From the NCBI RefSeq assembly GCF_900101095.1, contig NZ_FNFM01000006.1, positions 1 through 64,000 of the forward strand: a DNA stretch of 64,000 nt. Direction: 5' to 3'. Source of the stretch: Actinopolyspora mzabensis (GTDB taxonomy: Bacteria > Actinomycetota > Actinomycetes > Mycobacteriales > Pseudonocardiaceae). Below, in pieces: positions 47,889-57,444 of this stretch. A model generated the notes under the pieces. It saw nothing but the letters and a program-made list of their open reading frames with translations. It was not told the origin of the DNA and searched no databases. How positions within the stretch are numbered: position 1 is the first letter of the stretch; every line of letters starts with the position of its first letter. A program made the translations under genes and the position numbers.

Positions 47889-49352
47889 TCAGCCACCCCC
47901 CTGCAGACCGGCGCGGATGACGGCCCGCGCCACCGGTGCGGCGATCTTGCTGCCGGTGGCGTCCGCACCCACGTTGCCGCCGTCCTCCACGACGGCCGCG
48001 ACCGCGATCTGGGGGTTCTCGGCGGGTGCGAAGGCCACGTACCAGCCGTGCGGATCCTTGCCCTCGCCGTGCTCGGCGGTGCCGGTCTTGGAGGCGAGCT
48101 GCACGCCGCTGATCTTGCCCTCGTCGCCCGCCTGCTGCTCGGCCTTGACCATCATGTCCCGGACGGTTTGGGCGATATCGGGCGAGACCGCCTGGCCCAG
48201 CTCCTCGGAGTCGGTGCTGTCGAGCACCGACATGTCCGGGGCCAGCGTCTTCTCCACCAGGTGCGGTTTCATCACCTTGCCGTCGTTGGCGATCGCCGCC
48301 GCCACCATCGCGTTCTGCATCGGGGTCATGCGCACGTTGAACTGCCCGATACCGCTCTGGTAGAGCTGCGCCTGGTTCTCGATGTCACCGATCGAGGACG
48401 GTGCCACGCCCATCGGGACGTTCAGATCCTGACCGAACCCGAAGCTCCGCGCGGTCTCCCGCAGCTTCTTCTCCCCGATGTCACCGGCGATCTCGGCGAA
48501 GGCGGTGTTGCACGAGCGTGCCATCGCCTCCCACAGCGGGGCCGTGGGCATCGTCCCGCACGTGGAGCCGCCGTAGTTGGGCAGCTGGGCGTCGACCTTC
48601 GGCAGCTTGATGGACGACTTCGCGGTCACCTTGCTGTTGTAGTCGTACTTGCCGGTCTCCAGCGCGGCGGCCGCGGTGATCAGCTTGAACGTGGAGCCCG
48701 GCGGGTACAGCGTCGAGGTGGCCCGGTTGACCAGGGGATCGCGGGGTGCCTCGCGGAGCTCGTTCCACGCCTGTTGCTGCTTGTCCGAGGACAGGCTGGC
48801 CAGTCGGTTCGGGTCGTAGGACGGTGAGTTGGCCATCGCCAGGATCGAGCCGTCCTGCGGGTTCAGCGCGACCACGGAACCGCGTACCCCGCTGCCCGCG
48901 AGCTGGTCGTAGGCGGTCTGCTGCATGGCGGGGTTCAGGGTCAGCTCCACGTTGCCGCCCTGCTGTTTCTGCCCGCTGAACATGCGCTGCAGCCGGTTCA
49001 GCGCCAGTGAGTCGGCGGTGCCGCTGAGCACCTCGTGCTCGGCCTGCTCGATCCCGCCGCGGCCGTAGACGAACGAGAAGTAGCCGGTGGCGGGCGCGAA
49101 GGCCGGGCCGTTGGCGTACTCACGCTTGTACTTGAACCGTTCGCTGTCGGTGGGCTCGGAGCTGGCCAGCAGTTTGCCGTCGGCGATGATCTGGCCGCGC
49201 GGTGTGGAGTACTGCTGGTACAGCGTTCTGCTGTTGCCGGAGTGGTTGCGCAGTGCGTCGGCCCTGATGACCTGCACATAAGTGGCGTTGGCCAGTAGTA
49301 GCACGATCATCGCCATCATGGCCATGGCCACTCGTCGTAGTGGCTTGTTCAT
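47889..49352 (-). CDS. pbpA: Class B penicillin-binding protein PbpA
   Basis: The protein has 487 residues. One N-terminal helix (AMAMMAMIVLLLANATYVQV), dimerisation domain, and transpeptidase motifs: Ser-x-x-Lys in PPGSTFKLI, SxN as SCN in ARSCNTAF, and KTG in ASKTGTAEHG. It cross-links peptidoglycan together with the SEDS protein RodA encoded downstream of its start. Overlaps rodA stop by 4 nt (ATGA). Confidence 0.96.
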   Translation of the reverse strand: MNKPLRRVAMAMMAMIVLLLANATYVQVIRADALRNHSGNSRTLYQQYSTPRGQIIADGKLLASSEPTDSERFKYKREYANGPAFAPATGYFSFVYGRGGIEQAEHEVLSGTADSLALNRLQRMFSGQKQQGGNVELTLNPAMQQTAYDQLAGSGVRGSVVALNPQDGSILAMANSPSYDPNRLASLSSDKQQQAWNELREAPRDPLVNRATSTLYPPGSTFKLITAAAALETGKYDYNSKVTAKSSIKLPKVDAQLPNYGGSTCGTMPTAPLWEAMARSCNTAFAEIAGDIGEKKLRETARSFGFGQDLNVPMGVAPSSIGDIENQAQLYQSGIGQFNVRMTPMQNAMVAAAIANDGKVMKPHLVEKTLAPDMSVLDSTDSEELGQAVSPDIAQTVRDMMVKAEQQAGDEGKISGVQLASKTGTAEHGEGKDPHGWYVAFAPAENPQIAVAAVVEDGGNVGADATGSKIAAPVARAVIRAGLQGGG

Positions 49353-50821
49353 CGTGGACGCTCCACCAGCTCGGTATGTGCTTCGGCGATCGGGGGTTGT
49401 TGCGGCTGCGGCTTACTCGGTTGCTGCGGGCGTCTGGAGGCGTCCGAGATGCGAAGCAGCAGTCCCACCAGCACGTAGTTGCCGACCAGCGACGAGCCAC
49501 CCGCCGCCAGGAACGGCGTGGTCAGTCCCGTCAGCGGAATCAGACCGGTCACGCCGCCCGCGATGACGAAGACCTGCAGCAGCATCGCGAAACCCAGTCC
49601 GCCTGCCAGCAGCTTGCCGAAGGAGTCCCGCACCGCCAGCGCCGCCCGCAGGCCACGCGCGGTCAGCAGCAGGTACACCAGCAGCAGCGCGGCGAGCCCG
49701 AGCAGTCCCAGCTCCTCGGCGGCGGCCGCGAGGATGAAGTCGTTCTTGGCGTAGGGCACGATCGCGGGACGCCCGCCACCGAGGCCGGAACCGCCGATGC
49801 CGCCGGTGGCCATGCCGAACAGCGCTTCGCTCAGCTGGTAACCGGAATCGCTGGTCATGGGGTTCAGCCATGCGTCGACCCGCTGCTGCACGTGGCCGAA
49901 CAGCGAGTAGGCGGCCAGGCAGCCCGCCGCGAACAGCGAAAGCCCGATCGCGATCCACACCGCCCGTTCGGTGGCGATGTAGATCATCACCAGCACGATG
50001 CCGAAGAACAGCAGCGAGGTCCCCAGATCGCGTTCCAGCACCACGATCCCGATCGAGGCCGCCCAGGCGACCAGTACCGGAGCCAGGTCCCGCGCGCGGG
50101 GGAGGTCGATGCCGAGGAATCTGCGTCCCGCCGTGGTGAACAGTTCCCGCTTCGACACCAGGAAGGAGGCGAAGAAGATCAGCAGCAGGATCTTGGCCAG
50201 CTCGGCGGGCTGGAACGACAGCGGGCCGAGCTTGATCCACAGCTTGGCTCCGTTGATGTTCGGCGCGATCATGCTGGGCAGCACGGCGGGCAGCGCCAAC
50301 GCCACCAGGCCGACCAGGCCGCAGGTGTAGCTGTACTTGGCCAGCGTGCGGTGGTCCCTGACGAACACCAGCACCAGTGCCAACAGCACCAGGCCGAGCG
50401 CGGTGTAGAACACCTGTGAGGGCGCGGCGGGGCTGAAGGCGTCCCCGGCGCGTTCGGCCTCGGCCGCGTTGCCGATGTCTATCCGGTGGATCAGCACCAG
50501 GCCGAGTCCGTTGAGGAACGCGACCAACGGCAGGATCAGCGGGTCGGCGTAGGGGGCCCAACGCCGGACCGCCAGGTGCGCCAGGCCGAACAGCGCGAGG
50601 AACGCCACCCCGTAGTAGAGGATCTGGTTCGGGGGCTGCGATTCCAGGTTGAGGTTGACGAGTGTCAGTGCGCAGGTGACGACCACGGTGGCGAATGCCA
50701 GCAGCACCAGCTCCGTGCCGCGCCGGGTCGGTGTGGTGGAGGTCGCGGAGCCTGTCCCCTTGCCCGTGCCCGGTCCGCCCGGGGCCTCGCGGTTGTCCGG
50801 GTTGGTCGAGGTGGCTGCCAT
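49349..50821 (-). CDS. rodA: SEDS-family peptidoglycan polymerase RodA
   Basis: About 490 residues with ten or more membrane helices. PAELAKILLLIFFASFLVSK and VERDLGTSLLFFGIVLVM contain the conserved Asp/Glu/Lys of SEDS glycosyltransferases; ITGLIPLTGLTTPFLAAGGSS is the C-terminal signature. ATG 50821 overlaps the pstP stop (TGATG); the TTG one codon before is less likely. Forms a polymerase-transpeptidase pair with PbpA in polar elongation. Confidence 0.95.
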   Translation of the reverse strand: MAATSTNPDNREAPGGPGTGKGTGSATSTTPTRRGTELVLLAFATVVVTCALTLVNLNLESQPPNQILYYGVAFLALFGLAHLAVRRWAPYADPLILPLVAFLNGLGLVLIHRIDIGNAAEAERAGDAFSPAAPSQVFYTALGLVLLALVLVFVRDHRTLAKYSYTCGLVGLVALALPAVLPSMIAPNINGAKLWIKLGPLSFQPAELAKILLLIFFASFLVSKRELFTTAGRRFLGIDLPRARDLAPVLVAWAASIGIVVLERDLGTSLLFFGIVLVMIYIATERAVWIAIGLSLFAAGCLAAYSLFGHVQQRVDAWLNPMTSDSGYQLSEALFGMATGGIGGSGLGGGRPAIVPYAKNDFILAAAAEELGLLGLAALLLVYLLLTARGLRAALAVRDSFGKLLAGGLGFAMLLQVFVIAGGVTGLIPLTGLTTPFLAAGGSSLVGNYVLVGLLLRISDASRRPQQPSKPQPQQPPIAEAHTELVERPR

Positions 50822-52341
50822 CAACTCACCGTCCGGCAGTTGACACCCGGTTCCTGTTCGGGAGAACTCAGCGGGGTTCTTTCGCTGGACGACTGCGAGG
50901 ACCGGGGGGTCGAGTTCGTCGCGCTCGCTCCGGCGCTGGAGTCGGCCGGATCGTTCCGCGCGGAGGCGCCGGTGGCGGGGGGCTGCTGGCCGGTGTCGTT
51001 GCCGGAACCGTCGTCGCCGGAACCGTTGTTACGGGTGTCGCCGTTTCCGGAACCGTCGTTGCCGGTGTTGCCCTGGTTGTTCTCGGAGTTCCGCTCCGTG
51101 TCGTCGCAGATCGGCAGCAGCGCGCTCAGCCGCAGCCGGTGGATCGTCTCCCGCGCCTCGTCGAGATCGGAGACCTGCGTTATCCCGTCACGCACGTTGG
51201 CGCGTTGGGCTTCCTTGAGATCCTGTACCTCGATCGGTGTGCATCCCTCCGCCGCGCCGGGGGGGCAGGACAGCTCGAGCTGCCGGTGCATGCTCACCCC
51301 CAGCACACTGCCCTGCACTCCCTGGAAGATCGCGACTTTCTGGGAGCCGTTCACCCCGATGTAGTACTGGTTGAACAGCCACCAGCGCCCCGCGAAGACC
51401 AGCCCCGCCAGCACCACCAGCACGCCGAAGCCGACGAGCATTCCTCGTAACCACCGTCTCCGGCGTGGTGGATCCGGGGGCGGGGCCGTGAACTCCCGCT
51501 GCTGCGGCGCGGGCTGGCTCCGGGTGGCAGCCGAGGCGCGAGCCGCGGCCGAGTCGGGCTGTGGCCGGGGGTCCTGGTCGTCGAACCCGGCCGCTCCGGC
51601 GACTATCGGCGCGTCGTCACCGAACTCGACGTCGACGACGTCGGCGACGATCACGGTAACGTTGTCCGGACCACCACCCTTGAGGGCTAGTTCGATCAGC
51701 CGGTCGGCGGACTGCTGTGGATCGGATATCCCGAGGGCCTCGGCTATGGTCTCCTCGCTGACCACACTGGACAGACCGTCCGAGCACAGCAGGTACCGGT
51801 CGCCCGCTCTGGCTTCCCGCACCGCGAGGCTGGGTTCCACCTCGTGGCCGGTCAGCGCACGCAGCAGCAACGAGCGCTGCGGGTGGTTGGCGGCCTCCTC
51901 CTCGGTGATCCTTCCCTCGTCGATCAGCGACTGCACGAAGGTGTCGTCGTGCGTGATCTGGGAGAGCTCGCCGCTGCGCACCTGGTACGCCCGCGAGTCA
52001 CCGATGTGGACCAGGCCGAGTTTGCTCCCCGCGAACAGCATGGCCGTCAGCGTGGTGCCCATGCCGTCCAGATCCGGGTCGCTGGCGACCAGTTCCGAGA
52101 TCGCGTTGTTGCCGGACAGCATCGCTTCGTGCAGATGGCCCAGCAGGTCGTCACCGGGTTCGTCGTCGTCCAGCGCGGACAACGCCGCTATGACGACCTT
52201 GCTTGCCACCTCGCCGGCGGCATGGCCGCCCATACCGTCCGCGAGGGCGAGAAGTCTGGGGCCGGCGTAGACCGAGTCCTGGTTGTTGGAACGAACCAGG
52301 CCGCGATCACTGCGGGCCGCGTAGTGCAGGACGAGGGTCAT
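50821..52341 (-). CDS. pstP: PP2C-family protein phosphatase PstP
   Basis: The protein has 506 residues. Catalytic domain (about 1-240) with SDRGLVRSNNQDSVYAG, LADGMGGHAAG, LGLVHIGDSRAYQV, LCSDGLSSVVS and GGPDNVTVIVADV, the metal-binding Asp set of PPM phosphatases. One membrane helix (RGMLVGFGVLVVLAGLVFAG) then an extracellular domain and an Asn/Gly/Asp/Ser-rich tail. It reverses PknA/PknB phosphorylation. ATGA overlap with fhaB. Confidence 0.95.
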   Translation of the reverse strand: MTLVLHYAARSDRGLVRSNNQDSVYAGPRLLALADGMGGHAAGEVASKVVIAALSALDDDEPGDDLLGHLHEAMLSGNNAISELVASDPDLDGMGTTLTAMLFAGSKLGLVHIGDSRAYQVRSGELSQITHDDTFVQSLIDEGRITEEEAANHPQRSLLLRALTGHEVEPSLAVREARAGDRYLLCSDGLSSVVSEETIAEALGISDPQQSADRLIELALKGGGPDNVTVIVADVVDVEFGDDAPIVAGAAGFDDQDPRPQPDSAAARASAATRSQPAPQQREFTAPPPDPPRRRRWLRGMLVGFGVLVVLAGLVFAGRWWLFNQYYIGVNGSQKVAIFQGVQGSVLGVSMHRQLELSCPPGAAEGCTPIEVQDLKEAQRANVRDGITQVSDLDEARETIHRLRLSALLPICDDTERNSENNQGNTGNDGSGNGDTRNNGSGDDGSGNDTGQQPPATGASARNDPADSSAGASATNSTPRSSQSSSERTPLSSPEQEPGVNCRTVS

Positions 52342-52802
52342 GAGCGCAGCTCGATCACCGTTTTGCCGATTTTGATCGGAGCTCCGAGCGGGACCTTGGT
52401 CGGCCCCGTAACCTTCGTCCGATCGAGGTATGTGCCGTTGGTGGAGCCCAGATCTTCCACGTACCAGTCCTGGCCCCGTATCGACAGCTTCGCGTGTCGT
52501 GTCGAAGCATAGTCGTCGTCCAGGACGAGTGTGGAGTCATCGGCGCGACCGATCATTATGGGACGCCCCTCCAGGGTTATTCGGGTGCCCGACAGCGCCC
52601 CCTCGGTGACCACGAGCTGCCGTGGTGACTTCGTTTTCGGGCGTGACTGCTTGCCGGACTTCTTGCCCGCTCCCGGAACCGACATGCGCAGTCCGGAAGC
52701 CGACTGCAGGTCGGAGCGCACCACACGCAGCGCTACGAGTACGAACAACCAGAGCAGGGCGAGAAACCCTGCTCTGGTCAGCTGAATCACCAGCTCGGAC
52801 AC
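52338..52802 (-). CDS. fhaB: FHA-domain protein FhaB (FipA-like)
   Basis: The protein has 154 residues. N-terminal membrane helix (GFLALLWLFVLVALRVV), basic linker, FHA domain with IMIGRADDSTLVL, ASTRHAKL and [11 protein letters not shown], the phosphothreonine-binding loop residues. In mycobacteria FipA links PknA to FtsZ and FtsQ. GTG 52802, first after fhaA by 52 bp. Confidence 0.92.
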   Translation of the reverse strand: MSELVIQLTRAGFLALLWLFVLVALRVVRSDLQSASGLRMSVPGAGKKSGKQSRPKTKSPRQLVVTEGALSGTRITLEGRPIMIGRADDSTLVLDDDYASTRHAKLSIRGQDWYVEDLGSTNGTYLDRTKVTGPTKVPLGAPIKIGKTVIELRS

Positions 52803-52854
52803 TTGTTGGGGACGCTCCTAGCTTGCTGGTCGGCTCGTGCTGGTACAGGCGGAC

Positions 52855-54075
52855 TCAGCCCTGAGCCCGGAAAACCAGGGACGAGTGGCCGACACGGATG
52901 ACGTCTCCATCGGCCAGTTGCCAGGTCTGCACCGGCGTGCCGTTGACCGTGGTGCCGTTCGTCGACCCCAGGTCCGCGAGCATCGCCGCCTGACCGTCCC
53001 ACTGGATCTCGATGTGCTTGCGGGAGACCCCGGTGTCCGGCAGCCGGAACTGGCCCTCCTGGCCACGCCCGATCACGTTACTACCGTGCTGCAGGGTGTA
53101 CGAGCGGTTGGACCCGTCGTCGAGCTGGAGGGTGGCGGTCAGCTGCCTGGGAGCCGCGTCCGGCGGATAACCGCCCGGCGCTCCCGGCGGAGGGTATCCG
53201 GGCTGGCCGTAGCCGGGGGGTTGTTGGCCGTAGCCCTGGTCGGGGAAACCGCCGGACTGCGGGTATCCGCCACCCGGCTGACCGTAACCGGGCGGCTGTG
53301 CGTAGGCCTGGTCGTAGCCGGGGGGTTGACCGTAGCCGGGGGGTTGTTGGCCGTAGCCCTGGTCGGGGAAACCGCCGGACTGCGGGTATCCGCCGCCGGG
53401 CTGGCCGTAGCCCTGGTCGTAGCCCGGGGGCTGGCCGTAGGCCGGCGGGGGCGGGGGATAACCGGGCTGGCCGTAGCCCTGGTCGGGGAAGCCACCGGAC
53501 TGGGGGTATCCGCCGCCGGGCTGACCGTAACCCTGGTCATAACCGGGCTGGCCGTAGCCGTAGTTCGGGTCCTGCCCGTACTGGCCCTGGTCGTAGCCGT
53601 ACTGCGCCTGCTGGGCGTACGGATCCCCCTGGGGATATTGGCCTGGTGGCTGGCTCATGGGTCGGTCTCCTGCGGTACGAGGTGTTGCCGGCCGTCGGCT
53701 TACGTCGGGGTCGACGGACGAGCTTATTCGAAACTGTCCCGTGTGCAGCGTCTCAGAGCGCTCCAGGGAGACTACGACGTCACCATATGTGTCCCACCGC
53801 TGCTCGGTGAGATGCTCCTGAACGCAGTCGGCGAGAAGATCGGTGACCCGATTCTCGTCCTCCATGAGTCGATCGTGATCGGTGGGGCTCAGCTGCACGA
53901 CGTAGTGGTTGCACGCCAGCAATCTGCCGCCCGCGAGTTCGCGCACCTGCAACTCGGCTTCCCGCTGCAGTGACTGCGCGACCTCCTGGGGAACGACCTT
54001 GCCGCCGAACACCCGCGCGAAGCTGTTGCCGACGATGCCTTCGAGCCTGCGCTCGAAGCGCTGCACGAGGCCCAC
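52855..54075 (-). CDS. fhaA: FHA-domain protein FhaA with Gly/Tyr/Pro/Gln repeats
   Basis: About 406 residues. N-terminal DUF3662 domain ([31 protein letters not shown]), a ~200-residue Gly/Tyr/Gln/Pro-rich middle made of repeats, and a C-terminal FHA domain ([32 protein letters not shown]). FhaA binds phosphorylated MviN/MurJ and acts in polar peptidoglycan synthesis. GTG 54075 with GGAGG is preferred; the long frame upstream of it reads through non-homologous sequence. It is the first gene of a seven-gene operon down to pknB. Confidence 0.93.
   Translation of the reverse strand: MGLVQRFERRLEGIVGNSFARVFGGKVVPQEVAQSLQREAELQVRELAGGRLLACNHYVVQLSPTDHDRLMEDENRVTDLLADCVQEHLTEQRWDTYGDVVVSLERSETLHTGQFRISSSVDPDVSRRPATPRTAGDRPMSQPPGQYPQGDPYAQQAQYGYDQGQYGQDPNYGYGQPGYDQGYGQPGGGYPQSGGFPDQGYGQPGYPPPPPAYGQPPGYDQGYGQPGGGYPQSGGFPDQGYGQQPPGYGQPPGYDQAYAQPPGYGQPGGGYPQSGGFPDQGYGQQPPGYGQPGYPPPGAPGGYPPDAAPRQLTATLQLDDGSNRSYTLQHGSNVIGRGQEGQFRLPDTGVSRKHIEIQWDGQAAMLADLGSTNGTTVNGTPVQTWQLADGDVIRVGHSSLVFRAQG
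53165..53560. repeat. Tandem repeats inside fhaA
   Basis: The segment encoding [15 protein letters not shown] occurs three times with spacing of roughly 120-125 bp, with near-identical DNA over ~70 bp in two of the copies. Numbers of PPGYGQP and [10 protein letters not shown] units also vary, so the region is prone to length change. Confidence 0.85.
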
Positions 54076-54287
54076 GGCAATCCCCCTCCATACTCTCGAC
54101 TCTTGCGTACCATCGTATCTGGCGCGACGAGCCGTTACAGCTACTAGTTCCGATCGGGGACGCACCCCGCGGGATTCCGGCGACCTGGCTGTGTTAACCT
54201 GATCGTGCCGGTTCCGGAACACGGTTTCCGCTGGCCGATTGTACCGATCGCTCACGGTCGGTGCGGTGATTCGGACGAGGACCCCCG

Positions 54288-54318
54288 TTGAAGGGTTCGG
54301 ATCCGAGTGTTGTAGGGT
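54288..54318 (+). promoter_or_regulatory. Candidate promoter of tRNA-Leu
   Basis: TTGAAG (54288-54293) and TAGGGT (54313-54318) are 19 bp apart; the tRNA begins 23 bp later. Weak match. Confidence 0.35.
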
Positions 54319-54341
54319 GAGGTTACAACAGAAAAGCCCAC

Positions 54342-54425
54342 GGGCGGGTGGCGGAATAGGTAGACGCGCACGGTTCAGGTCCGTGTGTCCGAAAGGACGT
54401 GGGGGTTCAACTCCCCCCTCGCCCA
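54342..54425 (+). tRNA. tRNA-Leu (anticodon CAG)
   Basis: An 84-nt type II tRNA. Acceptor GGGCGGG pairs with CTCGCCC, discriminator A, D-arm GCGGAATAGGTAGACGCGC, anticodon CAG in ACGG-TTCAGGT-CCGT, long variable arm TGTCCGAAAGGACG and T-arm GGGGGTTCAACTCCCCC. No encoded CCA. It marks the end of the kinase cluster. Confidence 0.97.
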
Positions 54426-54494
54426 CCGGGGGCCGACGACACGATGAATGTCGGGTGACCGGCACAATGGTTCGTCGAGCTTGGACGTGACGAT

Positions 54495-54536
54495 CGGGGA
54501 GAGCTTCGCTTGAGGCGGGGCTCTCCCCGGTTTTTT
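54495..54536 (+). terminator. Rho-independent terminator after tRNA-Leu
   Basis: CGGGGAGAGC (54495-54504) pairs with GCTCTCCCCG (54520-54529) with a 15-nt loop, followed by six T (54531-54536). Confidence 0.85.
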
Positions 54537-54891
54537 GTGTCTCGGTTCTTGTGGGGCTTTGCGGCTGGGTTGCCCGCTGTGCCCGGTTGGCGGGATCTCT
54601 CGCGGGCTCTCGCTTGCGTGCGCCGTGTCGGGTTTTCGGGGTGGTGGAGTGTTTCGAGTGTCACTCCGTGGTGGGTTTTCGGCCTGTCCTCGGCTGGGGT
54701 TCAGCGGTGTGAAGTCCAGGGGTGTGGGGTTCGGGTGTCCACTGTGGCAGTGATGTGGTGGTGCGGCCGCTGAAATCTCGTTGGCGTGCCGGAGCGTGTG
54801 CATCCGGCGGGTACCGCCGAGCGGTTACGGCCGCCAACGGTGCGATGCTCCGTCCGGACCGGGGCATCGGATCGGGGGCATCGGACCTGCC
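54537..54891. other. Intergenic region, no gene seen
   Basis: About 355 bp with a G/T-rich plus strand. The open frames present have no homology or ribosome binding site. No repeats noted. Confidence 0.6.
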
Positions 54892-56268
54892 TCAGTCGAC
54901 TAGCTGGCCGAGGGCGGCTTCGATCGCCCGGTGGAAGGTGGGGAAGGCGAAGATCATCCGGCGGAGCTGGGCGATATGCACCTGGGTGTGCACCGCGACG
55001 GTGAACGCGCTGAGGATCTCGCCGCCCAGTGGTGCGACCACGGTGGCTCCGAGCAGGATGTCGCGGTCGGTGTCGGCCACCAGTTTGATCACCCCCTCGT
55101 TACCGGCCTTGTGGATCCAGCCGCGGGCAGAGGAGGGAATCGCGGTGACCGCTGTGCGCACGGGGAAGCCCTGTCGGCGGGCTCGGTCCTCGGTGAGGCC
55201 GAGGGATGCCACCTCGGGGTCGGTGAACGCGACAGCTGGCATGGCCCGGTAGTCCGCGGTCTCCGCACCATCGCCGAGGATGTCGTCGGCGGCGATGCGT
55301 GCCTGATACACCGAGGTGTGAGTGTAGGCACCGTGACCGGTGACGTCACCGACGGCCCACACCCCCTCGGCGGCGCGCATCCGCTCGTCCACGGCGATGG
55401 TGTTCGCGTTCTCCTCGAGACCGAGTGCGCCCACCCCCAACGTGGCGAGATCCGTGTGCCGTCCGGTGGCGATCAGCAGTTGTTCGGCGGAGACGCTCTC
55501 CCCGGAGTCGAGTTCCAAGGTGAATCGGCCCTCCCGGTGCCGCACGCGCCGCGCGGAGGTGCCGGTGTGCACGGTGATCCCCTCGGCGGTGAACACTTCG
55601 GTGATGCTCTCGGAGGCTTCGGGTTCGCCCACCGACAGCACTCGTGGTGCGGATTCGACCACGGTGGTGTCGACGCCGAACCGTGCGAACACCTGGGCGA
55701 ACTCCAGTCCCACGGGTCCCGCGCCGAGCACCACCATCGAACCGGGCAGCGAGCGGGCCCGCACCGCCTCCCGGTTCGTCCAGAAGGGGGTGTCCCGGAG
55801 CCCGTCGATCGGCGGCACGGTGGGCTCGGTACCGGGGTTGAGCACGATCGCGCGGCGAGGGCGGAAGACCCGCTCTCCCTCAGGCGTGGCGACGGTGACC
55901 TCACCGGGGGCGGTCAGTCGGCCGAGACCACGCACGAACCGCCCTCCCGTGGCCTCGAAACGCCGCACGGCGGCCTGGTCGTCCCAACCACTGGTGGCCT
56001 CGTCGCGGATGCGGTCGGCGACCGGGGTCCAGTCCGGCTGGACCGACGCCGTTCCCGCGAGCAGCGGAACCCGTCCGGCCTCGGCGAGCGCACCGGCCCC
56101 GCGGACCATCATCTTGGTGGGAATGCAGGCGTAATAGGGGCACTCCCCTCCGAGGAGACGATTGTCCACGCCGACCACGCTCAGTCCCGCCGTGGCCAGT
56201 CGCCCGGCGAGCTCCTCACCGCCCGGACCCATGCCGACCACCACGGCATCGACCTCGTCCTCCGCCAT
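54892..56268 (-). CDS. FAD-dependent pyridine nucleotide-disulfide oxidoreductase, atypical active site
   Basis: The protein has 458 residues. FAD motif VVVGMGPGGEELAGRL, redox disulfide CPYYAC within GGECPYYACIPTK, where lipoamide dehydrogenases have GGTCLNVGCIPTK, NAD motif MVVLGAGPVGLEFAQV, and VWAVGDVTGHGAYTH. The C-terminal catalytic His-Glu pair of lipoamide dehydrogenase and mercuric reductase (HxHPT...E) is replaced by FAFPTFHRAIEAAL, so electron transfer differs. Substrate unknown. Clear divergent gap to the TetR remnant. Confidence 0.85.
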   Translation of the reverse strand: MAEDEVDAVVVGMGPGGEELAGRLATAGLSVVGVDNRLLGGECPYYACIPTKMMVRGAGALAEAGRVPLLAGTASVQPDWTPVADRIRDEATSGWDDQAAVRRFEATGGRFVRGLGRLTAPGEVTVATPEGERVFRPRRAIVLNPGTEPTVPPIDGLRDTPFWTNREAVRARSLPGSMVVLGAGPVGLEFAQVFARFGVDTTVVESAPRVLSVGEPEASESITEVFTAEGITVHTGTSARRVRHREGRFTLELDSGESVSAEQLLIATGRHTDLATLGVGALGLEENANTIAVDERMRAAEGVWAVGDVTGHGAYTHTSVYQARIAADDILGDGAETADYRAMPAVAFTDPEVASLGLTEDRARRQGFPVRTAVTAIPSSARGWIHKAGNEGVIKLVADTDRDILLGATVVAPLGGEILSAFTVAVHTQVHIAQLRRMIFAFPTFHRAIEAALGQLVD

Positions 56269-56461
56269 CTTCGCCTCCTCGCGGTTCGGGGTTTCCCGTA
56301 ACCGTCAGCCCAGCACCGGAACGGCGAGTACGCACGGCGGAGCGTCGGCTGCCCGGATACACCGATACCGAGTTCCCCGAAAGCTCGCTTCGTCGCCCCG
56401 TGGTGGTGAACCGAGCGCCTCGATCACCCCACGACGTTCCCGCCCTGGTAGGGAGCTCGCC

Positions 56462-56722
56462 ATGCTCGGCACCCTCCGCGCGGGCTGGGCCTCCGGGAGC
56501 ATCGCGACACCGACCCCGCGGGAGCGAATCACCGCCGTGCTCGCCTCGATCCTGACCGCCGGGGCACGAACGGGGTCGTTGCGAGCCGATGTCGACCCCG
56601 GAGACGTCGTCACCATGCTGCTGGGTGAGTTCCTGTCCACGACAGCCGCGGAGACCCCGGAACGCATCGACCGTCTGCTCGACCTCGTCCTCGACGCACT
56701 GCGCCCGAACGGCCGAACCTAG
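56462..56722 (+). pseudogene. TetR-family regulator, C-terminal remnant
   Basis: 86 residues ending ERITAVLASILTAGARTGSL, RADVDPGDVVTMLLGEFLST, ERIDRLLDLVLDALRP. This is the ligand-binding C-terminal half of TetR regulators; the N-terminal HTH is absent and cannot be found upstream in any frame. It looks like a truncated gene. The short N-terminal stretch to ATG 56462 could be a fortuitous start. Confidence 0.65.
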
Positions 56723-56817
56723 GCGCGACCGTCGGTTCCCACGGGAGCGGAGAGTCGGGCCGGGTGGCCGGGGCTCGTGCGGGGTTCCCGGCAGGGGTGT
56801 GACTTCCCGCCGTGAAA

Positions 56818-56834
56818 TACTATGATTTGTAGTA
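56818..56834. promoter_or_regulatory. BlaI/MecI-type operator, site 1
   Basis: TACTATGATTTGTAGTA has the form TACTA-N7-TAGTA, the dyad read by BlaI/MecI/CopY repressors. It lies upstream of the membrane gene at 56980 and matches the two sites at 60533 and 60552. Confidence 0.75.
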
Positions 56835-56979
56835 GTTGTTGTGTCGCGGGTGGCTCTCCCGCGAGCGCGAGGGCGCATCCGACCCAGGGTGGCCGCGGTC
56901 GTGTGCTGTTGGCTCGGTACCGGCCGGTCCGGCGTCCCACGCCGGTTTCCTCGCGCGCACGTGGCGAAAGTGGTGTTCG

Positions 56980-57444
56980 ATGAGAGCGTGGACAGTGCGT
57001 CAGTGGGGCGTGGCGGGTGTTTCGGCGCTCGTGATCGCTCTGGTCATGGGAGTGGCGACCGCGATCATCGACAATCCGTTCTTCGTGCGGATGATTCCCA
57101 CCCCCTGGTGGGCCTACCCGATCTGGATCACCACGTCCGTGCTGCTCGGACTGCTCCTGGCCACGTACGTCAGGCCACGGGGACCCTGGCTGGAGAGCTC
57201 GTCGTCGCGGCAACGGCGTGGCTTGGGGGCGGCGGTGTTGGCGTGGTTCGCGATCGGCTGCCCCACCTGCAACATGCTGGTGGTCCTGGCGGTGGGCACC
57301 AGTGGGGCGGTGACCTGGTTCCAGCCGCTTCAGCCGGTCCTCGGAGTGCTCTCCGTGCTGTTGCTCGGTGCGGCGCTGCGCGGCCGGTTGCGTAACGCGT
57401 CGGCTTGTCCCGTGGCTATTCCCGCCGCAGCGGAGCGTGATTGA
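56980..57444 (+). CDS. Membrane protein with GCPTC motif
   Basis: The protein has 154 residues with four hydrophobic segments (VSALVIALVMGVATAII, WITTSVLLGLLLATYV, AAVLAWFAIGCPTCNMLVVLAV, LGVLSVLLLGAAL). Cys94 and Cys97 form a CPTC motif inside the third helix. Similar small proteins accompany thioredoxin-like or copper-related genes; a role in transmembrane thiol-disulfide exchange is plausible. Regulated by the operator at 56818. ATG 56980; the longer upstream reading is not homologous. Overlaps the 3' end of the gene at 57416. Confidence 0.72.
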   Translation: MRAWTVRQWGVAGVSALVIALVMGVATAIIDNPFFVRMIPTPWWAYPIWITTSVLLGLLLATYVRPRGPWLESSSSRQRRGLGAAVLAWFAIGCPTCNMLVVLAVGTSGAVTWFQPLQPVLGVLSVLLLGAALRGRLRNASACPVAIPAAAERD

